From positions 1 through 64,000 of the forward strand of contig NZ_JAUCGJ010000023.1 of assembly GCF_030378065.1 (NCBI RefSeq): a DNA stretch of 64,000 nucleotides, in the 5' to 3' direction. Below the pieces are notes generated by a model, which saw only the letters and a program-made list of their open reading frames with translations, ran no database searches and was not told the DNA's origin. The position numbers were made by a program, and so were the translations under genes. Origin of the DNA: Candidatus Venteria ishoeyi (GTDB lineage: Bacteria; Pseudomonadota; Gammaproteobacteria; Beggiatoales; Beggiatoaceae). Positions within the stretch are counted from its first letter, which is position 1, and each line of letters opens with the position of its first letter. Positions 34,339 through 42,843 of this stretch are shown here, in pieces.

Positions 34339-37300
34339 ATGTCACAAAATAACACTATCTTTTCCCCTGCTTTTCCTCAGAAACCAGGATTACGTCATAG
34401 CTGGGGACAGTTACAAGGTTGCAGCGCAGCCTTGGCGCTCAGTCAGGTTTTATCTCGGCATCAGGGTCTGCTGATGGTGTTGACCAAAGACACCTTAAGC
34501 GCGCAGCGGCTGGCGGATGAATTACGTTTTTTCAGCGCTGATAAAGTAGAATTATTGAGTTTCCCCGACTGGGAAACCCTGCCTTATGATGCTTTTTCCC
34601 CGCATCAGGATATCGTGTCTGAGCGTCTGGCAAGTTTGTATCAACTGCCGGACAGTCAGCAGGCGGTGTTATTACTGCCTGTCACCACCTTGATGCAACG
34701 CCTGCCGCCGCAGACTTATGTGCAGGCTAACAGTCTGCTGCTGGAACGGGGTCAGCGACTGGATCGGGAAAAACTGCGCCTGCGTCTGGAGCGCAGTGGT
34801 TATCGGGCGGTGAATCAGGTGATGGAGCATGGCGAGTTTTCTATACGTGGCTCGATTATGGATTTATTCCCGATGGGCAGCGTCAATGCTTATCGTATTG
34901 ATTTATTAGACGATGACATTGACAGCTTGCGCGTACTCAACCCGGAAACCCAGCGCTCTCGTGGTGAAGTGGAGCAGGTGCGTTTATTGCCGGCGCGGGA
35001 ATATCCACTGGATAAAAATGCAGTTAACTTTTTTCGTGAGCAATGGTGTAACCGCTTTGATAATGATCCCAGACGTTGCAGCGTTTACCAGGATGCCACT
35101 CATCAAATTGCGCCACCGGGCGCGGAATATTTTTTACCCCTGTTTTTTGAGCAGGTGCAGACCCTGTTCGATTATTTGCCGGCAAACACCCTGATTGCCA
35201 GTGTGGGTGACTTAATGCCGACCTGTACCGAATATTGGGAAGAAATCAACAGCCGTTATGAAGAACTGCGACATGATATTGAGCGTCCTTTATTGCCACC
35301 TGCCGATATTTTTCTGACGGTGGATCAGGTGTTTGGCGGCATTAAACAACATGCCTTATTACAACTCAGTCACAGCGAAATAGAACAAAAAGCCGGGGTA
35401 TTTAATTTTGCCACCCATGTACCGCCGGTAATTCCGGTCAATGCCCGTGCCGAAGAGCCGCTGGCACGGCTTAAAGAATTTCTGGCAAAAACGCCGGGGC
35501 GGGTGTTAATTACCGCAGAAACCACCGGGCGGCGCGAAACCCTGCTGGAAGTGCTGGGTAAGCACGGAGTTAAACCCAAGTTATTTGATGACTGGGCCGC
35601 GTTTTTACGCAGTAAAGTTGTGTTAGGCATGACCATTGCGCCTTTAGAGCAGGGGCTGGTGCTGGAAGATGCCGATGCTCACCAGAGCATTCACCTGATT
35701 TGTGAAGCGCAGTTATTCGGGGACAGGGTTGCACAGCGGCGACGGCGTTCAGCGGCATCCAAAGACCCGGATGCAGTGATTCGCAATCTCACCGAATTGG
35801 ATCTTGGCGCGCCAGTGGTGCATGAAGATCATGGCGTGGGGCGTTATCATGGCTTGGTCACGTTGGACATGGGCGATATTCCCATGGAATTTTTATATCT
35901 GGAATATGCGCGTGGCGATAAGCTTTACGTGCCAGTCACTTCCCTGCATTTAATCAGCCGTTTTACCGGCGTTGATCCCGAACATGCGCCGTTACACCGT
36001 CTCGGCAGTCCGCAATGGGATAAGGCCAAACGCAAAGCCGCAGAGCGGGTGCGCGATGTTGCAGCGGAACTGCTGGATGTGTATGCCCGCAGAGCAGCGC
36101 GTAAAGGTCATGTGTTCCAGCATGACCCGGAAGCTTATCAGGTGTTTTCCGGGGCATTCCCCTTTGAAGAAACCCCCGATCAGCAGGCGGCGATTGATGC
36201 GGTGATGGCGGATATGCACAGCCCACGCCCGATGGATCGCCTGATTTGTGGCGATGTGGGCTTTGGCAAGACTGAAGTGGCGATGCGTGCGGCTTTTGTT
36301 GCGGTGCAAGATGGCAAGCAGGTTGCCGTGTTAGTACCCACCACCTTACTGGCACAACAACATTATCAGAATTTTTTGGATCGTTTTGCCGATTGGCCGG
36401 TGAAAGTCGAGCAATTGTCGCGTTTTCGTAGTGGCAAACAAGTGAATACCGCCTTGGCTGGGCTGGAAAGTGGTGATGTGGATATTGTCATTGGCACTCA
36501 CAAGCTGATTCAGGGCGATATTAAGTTCAAACGCCTGGGGCTGGTGATTATTGATGAAGAACACCGCTTTGGCGTGCGCCAGAAAGAACGCTTTAAATCC
36601 CTGCGCAGTGAAGTGGATATTTTAACGCTGACCGCAACACCGATACCTCGCTCCTTAAACATGGCGCTGGCAGATTTACGTGATTTATCAATTATTGCCA
36701 CCGCGCCATTGAAGCGTCTGGCGGTGAAAACTTTCATCCAGGAATGGCGCGCACCCGTGATCAGCGAAGCCATACACCGTGAACTGCGCCGTGGCGGACA
36801 GATTTATTTCCTGCATAACGCGGTGGACAGCATCGAAAAAACTGCGCGGGAACTGGCGGAACTGGTACCGGAAGCACGGGTGGACATCGCCCACGGGCAA
36901 ATGCCGGAGCGCGATCTGGAGCGGGTGATGCAGGACTTTTATCATCGCCGTTTTAATGTGCTGGTATGTACCACGATTATCGAAACCGGCATCGACATCC
37001 CCACCGCCAACACCATTATCATCAACCGTGCCGACCGTTTTGGCTTGGCGCAGTTATACCAGTTGCGCGGACGGGTCGGGCGCTCGCATCATCGCGCTTA
37101 CGCTTATTTAATCACGCCGTCAAAAAAATCCATGACTAAAGACGCGGCAAAACGTCTGGATGCCTTAAGCTCGCTGGAAGAATTGGGCGTGGGTTTCACC
37201 CTGGCAACCCACGATCTGGAAATTCGCGGTGCTGGCGAAATGCTCGGTGATGAGCAAAGCGGACATTTGCAGGAAATCGGTTATAACTTATATACCGAGT

Positions 37301-37803
37301 TGTTGGAACGCGCTGTGGAATCCTTGAAACAAGGCAAGGAGCCATCCCTGGATAAACCGCTGGATCATGGCGTAGAAATTGACTTAAAAGTGCCTGCATT
37401 GCTGCCGGAAGATTATCTGCCCGATGTGCATAATCGTTTGATTTTATATAAACGCATTGCCAATGTCAGTGATGAGAGTGAGTTGCGTGAATTGCAGGCT
37501 GAACTGATTGACCGCTTTGGCTTATTACCGCAAGTGACTAAAAATCTGTTTAAGCTAAGTGGTGTTAAACTTCAGGCTTCACCTTTAGGTGTGCGTAAAA
37601 TCGAACTGGGTGACAGTGGCGGCAGAATTCAATTTGTGCCGGAACCCCCGGTTGACCCCATGAAAGTGATTCAACTGATACAACAGCAGCCCCATGTTTT
37701 CAGTCTGGACAGTGATAATAATTTGCGTATTAATCAGGATTTGGCAGAATTTGAGCAACGTCTGCAAATGCTGAATGATTTTTTTGGTTTTTTGCAGGGC
37801 TAA
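34339..37803 (+). CDS. mfd: Transcription-repair coupling factor Mfd
   Basis: 1154 residues (E. coli 1148). It displaces RNA polymerase stalled at DNA damage and recruits UvrA. Order: a UvrB-homology region (about 1-350), the RNA-polymerase-interacting Tudor-like domain (about 480-560, HEDHGVGRYHG), the translocase with GDVGFGKTEVA, DEEHRFGV, TATPIPRSLNMA and QLRGRVGRSHH, and a C-terminal autoinhibitory domain. All motifs are intact. It is a single-gene unit followed by a family C palindrome at 37853. Confidence 0.97.
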   Translation: MSQNNTIFSPAFPQKPGLRHSWGQLQGCSAALALSQVLSRHQGLLMVLTKDTLSAQRLADELRFFSADKVELLSFPDWETLPYDAFSPHQDIVSERLASLYQLPDSQQAVLLLPVTTLMQRLPPQTYVQANSLLLERGQRLDREKLRLRLERSGYRAVNQVMEHGEFSIRGSIMDLFPMGSVNAYRIDLLDDDIDSLRVLNPETQRSRGEVEQVRLLPAREYPLDKNAVNFFREQWCNRFDNDPRRCSVYQDATHQIAPPGAEYFLPLFFEQVQTLFDYLPANTLIASVGDLMPTCTEYWEEINSRYEELRHDIERPLLPPADIFLTVDQVFGGIKQHALLQLSHSEIEQKAGVFNFATHVPPVIPVNARAEEPLARLKEFLAKTPGRVLITAETTGRRETLLEVLGKHGVKPKLFDDWAAFLRSKVVLGMTIAPLEQGLVLEDADAHQSIHLICEAQLFGDRVAQRRRRSAASKDPDAVIRNLTELDLGAPVVHEDHGVGRYHGLVTLDMGDIPMEFLYLEYARGDKLYVPVTSLHLISRFTGVDPEHAPLHRLGSPQWDKAKRKAAERVRDVAAELLDVYARRAARKGHVFQHDPEAYQVFSGAFPFEETPDQQAAIDAVMADMHSPRPMDRLICGDVGFGKTEVAMRAAFVAVQDGKQVAVLVPTTLLAQQHYQNFLDRFADWPVKVEQLSRFRSGKQVNTALAGLESGDVDIVIGTHKLIQGDIKFKRLGLVIIDEEHRFGVRQKERFKSLRSEVDILTLTATPIPRSLNMALADLRDLSIIATAPLKRLAVKTFIQEWRAPVISEAIHRELRRGGQIYFLHNAVDSIEKTARELAELVPEARVDIAHGQMPERDLERVMQDFYHRRFNVLVCTTIIETGIDIPTANTIIINRADRFGLAQLYQLRGRVGRSHHRAYAYLITPSKKSMTKDAAKRLDALSSLEELGVGFTLATHDLEIRGAGEMLGDEQSGHLQEIGYNLYTELLERAVESLKQGKEPSLDKPLDHGVEIDLKVPALLPEDYLPDVHNRLILYKRIANVSDESELRELQAELIDRFGLLPQVTKNLFKLSGVKLQASPLGVRKIELGDSGGRIQFVPEPPVDPMKVIQLIQQQPHVFSLDSDNNLRINQDLAEFEQRLQMLNDFFGFLQG

Positions 37804-37852
37804 ATGGGGTTTTGGCAAAGTAACACGGATATACTTTTTTTGGCAGGGTTTC

Positions 37853-37885
37853 AGACCTTCCAGATTTTGAAAACCTGGAAGGTCT
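37853..37885 (+). terminator. Palindrome family C, copy 2; likely mfd terminator
   Basis: AGACCTTCCAGATTTT with AAAACCTGGAAGGTCT, one mismatch in the stem, then TTTCTG. It lies 50 nt after the mfd stop. Confidence 0.7.
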
Positions 37886-37964
37886 TTCTGTGTTGTAACA
37901 TTTATCTTTATTTTCTGATATATTTAATCTAAATTCAGTATAAAAAAATAGTAAAGGCACGATA

Positions 37965-39005
37965 ATGAAAATCACTGCCATTGGCGTAAATGCTGCATTT
38001 TCAACCGGGGATTATCAAGACTGCGTCTCCGTTGAGAAGGCGAGCGCGTTATTCCTTAAACTGTATCAGGATGCGGATAGCAAACAATTGTCAGAAGCGG
38101 ATATTCGCTCGCAGTTACAAGCTATCAGTGAATTGCGCTATCAACCGCGCTGGCATTCCAATTTTTTATTGGAATTTGATATGCCCAATAAACGCGGGGG
38201 AGAAACTTATCGTTTATTGGTGGATGCCGGTGGTGATATTCGCCATGCCTTAAAAGCCATTGACTTAACTTCGGCAGATATTGACGGGGTTTATATTTCC
38301 CATCCCCATGCCGATCATATTGGTGGCATGGAATATCTGGCTTTAACCACTCTATTTAATCCCTATTACACGCCGAATAAAAAAGCCTGGTTAGGCGAGC
38401 AGTTTATTGCCGAAAAGCTATTTTTAGAGCAGAATCTATGGACAATTCCTCCTGCCAGCGCCAAACCGGATTTATTTGTACATAAAAAAGTATTAGAGCC
38501 GTTAAAGCGTGCGGTAGGCCCCGGTATGGATACCGTACAGGGCGTGCCTGATGTCACTATTGATACTTATTTTGATGTGCATACCGTAGGCAAACAGGAA
38601 GACGGTACCACTACAACGCATTTTTTCAAAGATGGTGAAGGGCGTTGGAAAATGACCCCAATTTTTGCCATGCATGTGATTTCCAGTTCTGAAGAAATGC
38701 CCAGCTATGGTATCAGTCTGGAATATAGCAATGGTTATACCGTGTTAATGCCCACCGATACCCAGCATATGATTCCACAACAATTGGTTTCGCATTATCG
38801 TAAAGCTGATCGCATTTATATGGATTGTGAAACCAGTCCGTTTCCAACGGGGGTGCATCCACATATTTCCAATCTTATTCATGATATGGATGCGGATATT
38901 CAGAAAAAATGCCTGTTATATCATTATGATCAGCCACCGGAAATCCCAGACAATATGTTTTACGGCATATTGAAAGCCGGGGATGTGCATCATTACCCTG
39001 ATTGA
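37965..39005 (+). CDS. MBL-fold metallohydrolase (RNase Z-like)
   Basis: 346 residues. The metal motif is SHPHADHIGG (HxHxDH) at about residues 109-118, and later ligands are in FAMHVISSS and MPTDTQHM. The N-terminal FSTGDYQD and LLVDAGGDI fit the RNase Z/phosphodiesterase-like branch of the beta-lactamase fold. The substrate may be a nucleotide or a cyclic diester; this is not decided by sequence. It is convergent with higA, with a 144-bp foldback element filling the gap. Confidence 0.75.
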   Translation: MKITAIGVNAAFSTGDYQDCVSVEKASALFLKLYQDADSKQLSEADIRSQLQAISELRYQPRWHSNFLLEFDMPNKRGGETYRLLVDAGGDIRHALKAIDLTSADIDGVYISHPHADHIGGMEYLALTTLFNPYYTPNKKAWLGEQFIAEKLFLEQNLWTIPPASAKPDLFVHKKVLEPLKRAVGPGMDTVQGVPDVTIDTYFDVHTVGKQEDGTTTTHFFKDGEGRWKMTPIFAMHVISSSEEMPSYGISLEYSNGYTVLMPTDTQHMIPQQLVSHYRKADRIYMDCETSPFPTGVHPHISNLIHDMDADIQKKCLLYHYDQPPEIPDNMFYGILKAGDVHHYPD

Positions 39006-39010
39006 CATCA

Positions 39011-39154
39011 GAAGCTGTTGGTAAACCTATTGCGCTTGACATAGCGGCGTTGCAGCCAGTACAAAAAATCCTCATGTACTTCATGTACACTCCGGTTTTT
39101 CGTACTGGCTGCGCCTTGCTCTGCCTTCGCTCATGACGTTTTACCAACAGCTTC
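39011..39154 (+). repeat. 144-bp foldback element, family E
   Basis: Ends are GAAGCTGTTGGTAAA (39011-39025) and its exact complement at 39140-39154. Inside, GCGTTG (39047-39052) and CGCCTTG (39112-39118) bracket a perfect 10-bp stem CAGCCAGTAC/GTACTGGCTG. The same clamp frames a different stem in family A. The element fills the gap between two convergent stop codons and abuts the higA stop exactly. Confidence 0.85.
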
Positions 39155-39601
39155 TCAGGGTAAAAAAGTTGCAGCAGAAATATGAAATTTTTTACTCAGT
39201 CGCTGGATTTGGCGAATATTTAATTGCCGTTTTCCATTAAGAATTTCGGAAACTACGCCTTGGCTGCCAATTTCCGGTAAATCACTTTGTTTCAGATCAT
39301 GTTCAGACATCAGTAAGCGTAATATATCTGCCGGTTCTGCCTGTGGTTCCGGGTAGTGTTCTAATTCATAGGCATGTAATAATGTGCCGAGTGTATTGAG
39401 CAATTCTGCCAAGGGGTGATTTGTATCCTCGCCAATCTCATCCACTAATTCATCAATCCAGGCAGATTGCTGTTGGTATGCCTGTTCATTTTGCGGAACA
39501 GACAACAGAACAGAAAAATTTGCCCATTGCCGGGATGCATCTTGTAATATTTTAGTCATTCTGGTTCTCAGTGTCTTATTCGCTGGCATTCCTGTTTCCA
39601 T
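39155..39601 (-). CDS. higA: HigA-type antitoxin, helix-turn-helix
   Basis: 148 residues. The N-terminal half is the long HigA extension (ALRTRM-like start, LVDEIGEDTNHPLAELLNTL), and the C-terminal third is a Cro/C1 helix-turn-helix (MSEHDLKQSDLPEIGSQGVV, then RLSKKFHI). This fits the HigA antitoxins of HigBA pairs, which repress their own promoter. The upstream overlapping higB is broken, so the antitoxin is orphaned. The start is ATG at 39601; one at 39589 is possible. Confidence 0.78.
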   Translation of the reverse strand: METGMPANKTLRTRMTKILQDASRQWANFSVLLSVPQNEQAYQQQSAWIDELVDEIGEDTNHPLAELLNTLGTLLHAYELEHYPEPQAEPADILRLLMSEHDLKQSDLPEIGSQGVVSEILNGKRQLNIRQIQRLSKKFHISAATFLP

Positions 39602-39708
39602 TTACCCCGATCATATTCTGAATGCGTTAAAATATGCCGGACGAAAACTTTTTTAGAATTATAGTGAATTGCTGCAATATTGTGTATTTCCTTTGTAGTA
39701 TGCAACAT
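39568..39708 (-). pseudogene. higB: Truncated HigB toxin remnant
   Basis: A 46-codon frame keeps only the C-terminal third of a HigB (RelE-fold) toxin: IAAIHYNSKKVFVRHILTHS and EYDRGKW match the usual end of the family (about 95-110 residues). The N-terminal two thirds are missing. Upstream the sequence turns at once into the hairpin cluster at 39709-40150. The overlap with higA (34 nt) is the normal arrangement, so an intact higBA pair was probably broken by the arrival of the repeats. Confidence 0.75.
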
Positions 39709-40150
39709 CAGGTGCCTCACCTGAAAATGACTAACATCAGGCATCTCGCCTGATTTTTAAATTATATCTCGTAATGAGATAATGAGATAACATCAACTTT
39801 AAAAGACTAAACAACCACCCGCTAAAAGACGGGTGGATTAGAGCATTTGGCGGCTGAAAGCCGAGATACAGGGCGGACAAGCCCTGTTGTTTAGCCCCAA
39901 CGGGGCGCATTAATATAGCCAGGGGTAACACCCCTGGAATTGTATCCGTGCCATTCACGCCCTGAAAGGGCAAATTAAAATATTGCAATCATTTTAACCT
40001 GCCCTTTCAGGGCGTAAACGTGTCATTCTCTACCTTGGGGCGTTGCCCCAAGCTATATTAAAATACCCCTTTGGGGTGTTAGTGCTAAAACCCATATTTT
40101 AAGTTTTACCGTTAAACATCAGAGATAAATCTGTTCGCCTGAAAGGCGAA
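39709..40150. repeat. Cluster of at least ten short hairpins
   Basis: In 440 bases without a gene I see, among others, ATCAGGC/GCCTGAT, CCACCCG/CGGGTGG, ACAGGGC/GCCCTGT, GCCCC/GGGGC, CCAGGGGT/ACCCCTGG, CGCCCT/AGGGC, GCCCT/AGGGC, CTTGGGGC/GCCCCAAG, ACCCCT/GGGGT and TTCGCCT/AGGCGAA. Each stem is 5-8 bp with a 2-8-nt loop. The first has a following TTTTAAA and could end transcripts. The nature is unknown; REP/MITE-type clustering is the nearest analogy. Confidence 0.7.
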
Positions 40151-40180
40151 GGTTTTAACCTTGTGCATGGAAAATAAAAA
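40121..40180 (+). repeat. 60-bp dispersed repeat, copy 1
   Basis: From AGAGATAAATCTG to CATGGAAAATAAAAA. The reverse complement, with four differences, occurs at 51891-51949. It includes the ATG at 40167 that lies in frame with the following ABC gene, which is why I prefer the ATG at 40182. Confidence 0.8.
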
Positions 40181-40181
40181 A

Positions 40182-40853
40182 ATGTCAGGTGCCATTCAAT
40201 GTATCGATTTAGGTAAAACCTATTATCAGGGCAATCAGGAGATTCCTGCCCTGAAAGGGGTGCAGCTTAATATTCCTAAAGGGGATTTTGTGTGTTTATC
40301 CGGGCCATCGGGTTCGGGTAAAAGCACTCTGCTGAATTTAATCAGTGGCCTGGATCAGCCAACCACAGGGCAGGTACGGATTGGCGGCACGCGCCTGGAT
40401 CAATTATCCAAAACCCAGCTTTCTGATTTACGTTTGCACCGTATCGGCTTTGTGTTTCAGGCTTATAATCTGGTGCCGGTACTCAGTGCGCGGGAAAATG
40501 TTGAGTTAATCATGCAATTGCAGGGCGTGCCTGCCAAACAATGTCGGCAACAAGCCAACAGCGTATTGGCGGAAGTGGGTTTGGAAGGCCTGGAGCAGCG
40601 TCGCCCCGCCGATCTTTCCGGCGGTCAACAACAGCGCGTTGCTGTCGCCCGCGCCATCGCTTCCAAACCCGAATTAATTCTGGCTGATGAACCCACCGCT
40701 AATCTGGATTCACAAACTGCTGAATCATTAATGCAGTTATTGCAAAGCATGAATGAGCAGCATGGCATGACCTTTCTGTTTTCAACCCATGATCCGCTGG
40801 TGATGAATTATTCTAAACGTTTGATTCGCCTGCATGATGGCGCTTTGGTTTAG
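40182..40853 (+). CDS. ABC transporter ATPase (LolD/MacB-type), without partner
   Basis: 223 residues. Walker A GPSGSGKST, Q-loop FVFQAYNLVP, signature LSGGQQQR and Walker B LILADEPTANLD place it in the LolD/FtsE/MacB group that works with FtsX-like permeases in lipoprotein release or peptide export. No permease or membrane-fusion gene adjoins; bioA follows on the other strand. The start at 40182 is chosen because the upstream in-frame ATG belongs to a dispersed repeat. Confidence 0.8.
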   Translation: MSGAIQCIDLGKTYYQGNQEIPALKGVQLNIPKGDFVCLSGPSGSGKSTLLNLISGLDQPTTGQVRIGGTRLDQLSKTQLSDLRLHRIGFVFQAYNLVPVLSARENVELIMQLQGVPAKQCRQQANSVLAEVGLEGLEQRRPADLSGGQQQRVAVARAIASKPELILADEPTANLDSQTAESLMQLLQSMNEQHGMTFLFSTHDPLVMNYSKRLIRLHDGALV

Positions 40854-40863
40854 TGCTGATTAG

Positions 40864-42219
40864 CTATGCCTCTGAAGTGGCTATATCAATGCCTTCAGTG
40901 GCAATCCTGGCTAAATCCTGGATTTGCTCGGGTGTGATGATATAAGGTGGCATGAAATAAATAACATTGCCTAATGGGCGCAATAACATATTATTTTTTA
41001 AGGCATGGCGATAAACATGCAGACCACGTCTTTGTTGCCAGGGGTAGGGGGTTTTGCTGGCTTTATCCTGAACCATTTCAATGGCTAAAATCATGCCGTG
41101 CTGACGCACTTCTGCAACATGGGGGTGATCATTGAGATGGGCGCAGCTTTGGCGCATGACTTCAGCTAATTTTTGATTATTGGCAATGACGTTTTGCTGC
41201 TCAAAAATCTCCATAGTTGCCAATCCGGCGCGGCAGGCCAGAGGATTGCCAGTATAACTGTGGGAATGTAAAAAGGCATTGAGCTTGGTGTAATCGTCGT
41301 AAAACGCCTGATACATATCTTCCGTGGTCATGACCGCGCATAACGGCAGATAACCGGCAGTCAGCCCTTTCGATAAACACATAAAATCCGGTGTAATCTC
41401 AGCCTGCTCACAGGCAAACAGGGTGCCGGTGCGACCAAAACCTACGGCAATTTCATCGGCGATTAAATGTACTTGATATTCATCACACAGCTTGCGCAAG
41501 CCGCGTAAATATTCCGGGTCATACATGCGCATGTAACCTGCACATTGCACCAGTGGCTCCACAATCACGGCGCAAACTTCTTCCGCGTGTTGCTCCAGCA
41601 GTTGACGCATTTTTTCCAACTGGCGCAAAGCATAAGCCGCGCAGGATTCGCCCGTTTCCCGATTAAAACAATCCGGGGAAGGCGCGACCAGGGTTTCCAT
41701 CAATAAGGGCGCGTAAGTCTCCTTATACAGCTCGACATTGCCTACGGCCAGTGCGCCGAGGGTTTCGCCGTGATAACTGTTTTCCAGGGTGATAAAACGG
41801 GTTTTTTGAGTTTTACCCTGGTTGCGCCAGTAATGAAAACTCATTTTCAGCGCCACTTCAACACCAGCGGAACCATTATCTGCGTAAAAACAGCGATCCA
41901 AACCCGGTGGGGTAATTTTGACCAATTGCTCAGCCAGGGCGAGGGCAGGTTCATGCGTGAAACCCGCCAGTAACACATGTTCTAGCGTGTCTAACTGAGT
42001 TTTTAGCGCAGCGTTAATCTGTGGATTGGCATGACCAAATAAATTGACCCACCAGGAACTGATCGCATCCAGATAACGCTGGCCTTCAAAATCTTCCAGC
42101 CAGATGCCTTCCCCGCGTTTAATCGGAATCAGCGGCAGGGTGTTTTCATGATCTTTCATCTGGGTGCAGGGGTGCCACAACACCGAAAGATCGCGTTCTA
42201 TCCAGTTTTGATTAGACAT
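40864..42219 (-). CDS. bioA: Adenosylmethionine-8-amino-7-oxononanoate aminotransferase BioA
   Basis: 451 residues. PLP enzyme of biotin synthesis that makes DAPA with SAM as amino donor. Visible are the SAM-side LWHPCTQMKDH near the N-terminus, ISSWWVNLFGHANP, the PLP Asp in LIADEIAVGFGRTG, and the Schiff-base Lys in CLSKGLTAGYLP. No other bio genes are near. A double family B repeat lies in its upstream region. Confidence 0.95.
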   Translation of the reverse strand: MSNQNWIERDLSVLWHPCTQMKDHENTLPLIPIKRGEGIWLEDFEGQRYLDAISSWWVNLFGHANPQINAALKTQLDTLEHVLLAGFTHEPALALAEQLVKITPPGLDRCFYADNGSAGVEVALKMSFHYWRNQGKTQKTRFITLENSYHGETLGALAVGNVELYKETYAPLLMETLVAPSPDCFNRETGESCAAYALRQLEKMRQLLEQHAEEVCAVIVEPLVQCAGYMRMYDPEYLRGLRKLCDEYQVHLIADEIAVGFGRTGTLFACEQAEITPDFMCLSKGLTAGYLPLCAVMTTEDMYQAFYDDYTKLNAFLHSHSYTGNPLACRAGLATMEIFEQQNVIANNQKLAEVMRQSCAHLNDHPHVAEVRQHGMILAIEMVQDKASKTPYPWQQRRGLHVYRHALKNNMLLRPLGNVIYFMPPYIITPEQIQDLARIATEGIDIATSEA

Positions 42220-42261
42220 GTTTTTTCATCATAATGTAGTTTGAAATAAAAACCAGCATGG

Positions 42262-42415
42262 AACAAAAGCGGTTTTTTCGCATTCAAATCTTCAAAACCT
42301 GCGAAAAAGAAGCCTTTGCGTAACCTTCGCTTCTAAAAATCAGCGTGAAGTAAAAGCGGTTTTTTCGCATTGCAAGTCTTTAAAACCTGCAAAAAAGAAG
42401 CTTTTACGTAACACC
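42262..42415 (-). repeat. Two family B repeat units in tandem
   Basis: AAAGCGGTTTTTTCGCATT occurs at 42266 and 42354, each followed by AAAACCTGC, AAAAAGAAGC and TACGTAAC or TGCGTAAC. The units are imperfect palindromes, reversed relative to the copy at 25239. They fill most of the 198-bp gap between bioA and a small gene. Confidence 0.75.
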
Positions 42416-42417
42416 GC

Positions 42418-42648
42418 TTATAAGATGGAGCGCAGACGTTTTAATAAAACAGGGCGCTGAGAAAAATCACGTTCCATGTGATCAAACAGATTGACACCAC
42501 TACGGCGGCTGGTCTGAGGATCAACCACATCCAGCAGCGCATCGCCGTAACGCTCCAGAAATGAAGATAATTCACCAATTGAGGCATCGTCTGCCGGGAT
42601 GGGGTCTGGTATAGGAAAATCATATAAAACAGACTCAGATTCGAACAT
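42418..42648 (-). CDS. Small acidic hypothetical protein
   Basis: 76 residues, no signal peptide or membrane segment. The N-terminal half is Asp/Pro-rich (FPIPDPIPADDAS), the C-terminal half ends in basic residues. I do not recognise a family. An AGAG site precedes the ATG at a fitting distance. It is isolated between a repeat and the lysC promoter. Confidence 0.45.
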   Translation of the reverse strand: MFESESVLYDFPIPDPIPADDASIGELSSFLERYGDALLDVVDPQTSRRSGVNLFDHMERDFSQRPVLLKRLRSIL

Positions 42649-42843
42649 AAAGTTAATCTCTAATGCTTTTATTTAAAAAACCGAAGTATAGCAGCTATCC
42701 CTGTCATGATGGTGATGTACCACTTTTTATCAAATAATTTTGAATATTACCAAGCTTCTACATTTAAAAATCATGCAAAACAGCGGATAATACCCGGCTG
42801 GGTCAGCAGCACCCTTTTTTTTTAACTCAGGATAAGTTTCCAC

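Noticed and set aside
36000-36360. Minus-strand frames of over 100 codons inside mfd
   Set aside because: Shadow frames of a well-identified gene with no ribosome site and unlikely composition.
39709-40150. CRISPR-like array
   Set aside because: The hairpins are not identical and there is no constant-length spacing, so it is not a CRISPR.
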